From positions 1-6,024 of the forward strand of contig JBQLZO010000022.1 of NCBI GenBank assembly GCA_052168315.1: a stretch of 6,024 nt of DNA. Direction: 5' to 3'. Positions 6,022 through 6,024 of this stretch are shown here, piece by piece. The DNA comes from JBQLZO01 sp052168315 (GTDB lineage: Bacteria; Planctomycetota; Phycisphaerae; Phycisphaerales; UBA1924). A model generated the notes under the pieces. That model had not been told where the DNA came from and made no database searches. It saw only the letters and a program-made list of their open reading frames with translations. Position numbers and translations under genes: made by a program. Position 1 is the first letter of the stretch. Each line of letters begins with the position of its first letter.

Positions 6022-6024
6022 TTG

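Overview
The window is GC-rich bacterial chromosome (third codon positions almost all G or C) holding five protein genes and one tRNA, arranged in two convergent groups. The gene set (RecA, AccD, Rpe, tRNA-Leu) is housekeeping and does not fix a phylum. Weak or absent Shine-Dalgarno sequences at several genes, the strong C-ending codon style and heptamer repeats next to a gene fit a planctomycete such as Phycisphaerae. That placement is inference, not demonstrated. No phage, IS, CRISPR or resistance genes are seen.

Layout, + strand: (1) a multi-pass membrane protein of the UPF0104/YbhN (lysylphosphatidylglycerol-synthase transmembrane) type at 47-1231, whose frame is open to the left edge; (2) a 345-base intergenic region with nested inverted repeats, two candidate promoters and LexA-like direct repeats; (3) recA at 1577-2908, with an unusually long, low-complexity N-terminus if the best ribosome-binding site is used; (4) a tRNA-Leu(CAG) at 3057-3142 with its own promoter candidate and a hairpin terminator.

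Layout, - strand, reading right to left: rpe (5122-5883), preceded by a CTGATGC heptamer tandem repeat and a strongly G-rich (+ strand) tract; a histidine-phosphatase-fold protein (4244-4900) in which the catalytic residues are replaced; then accD (3265-4125). The three are co-oriented but separated by 221 and 118 bases, so one transcript is possible but not shown.

Functionally the genes touch DNA repair (RecA), fatty-acid synthesis (AccD, the carboxyltransferase beta subunit), the pentose phosphate/Calvin pathway (Rpe) and leucine decoding. I see no multi-gene novel system. The strongest leads are the apparent pseudophosphatase between rpe and accD, and a near-complete reversal of leucine codon choice between recA (27 of 28 CTC) and accD (24 of 26 CTG, no CTC), which lie either side of the tRNA that reads CUG. 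The dual-start RecA N-terminus and the repeat-rich leader of rpe are next.
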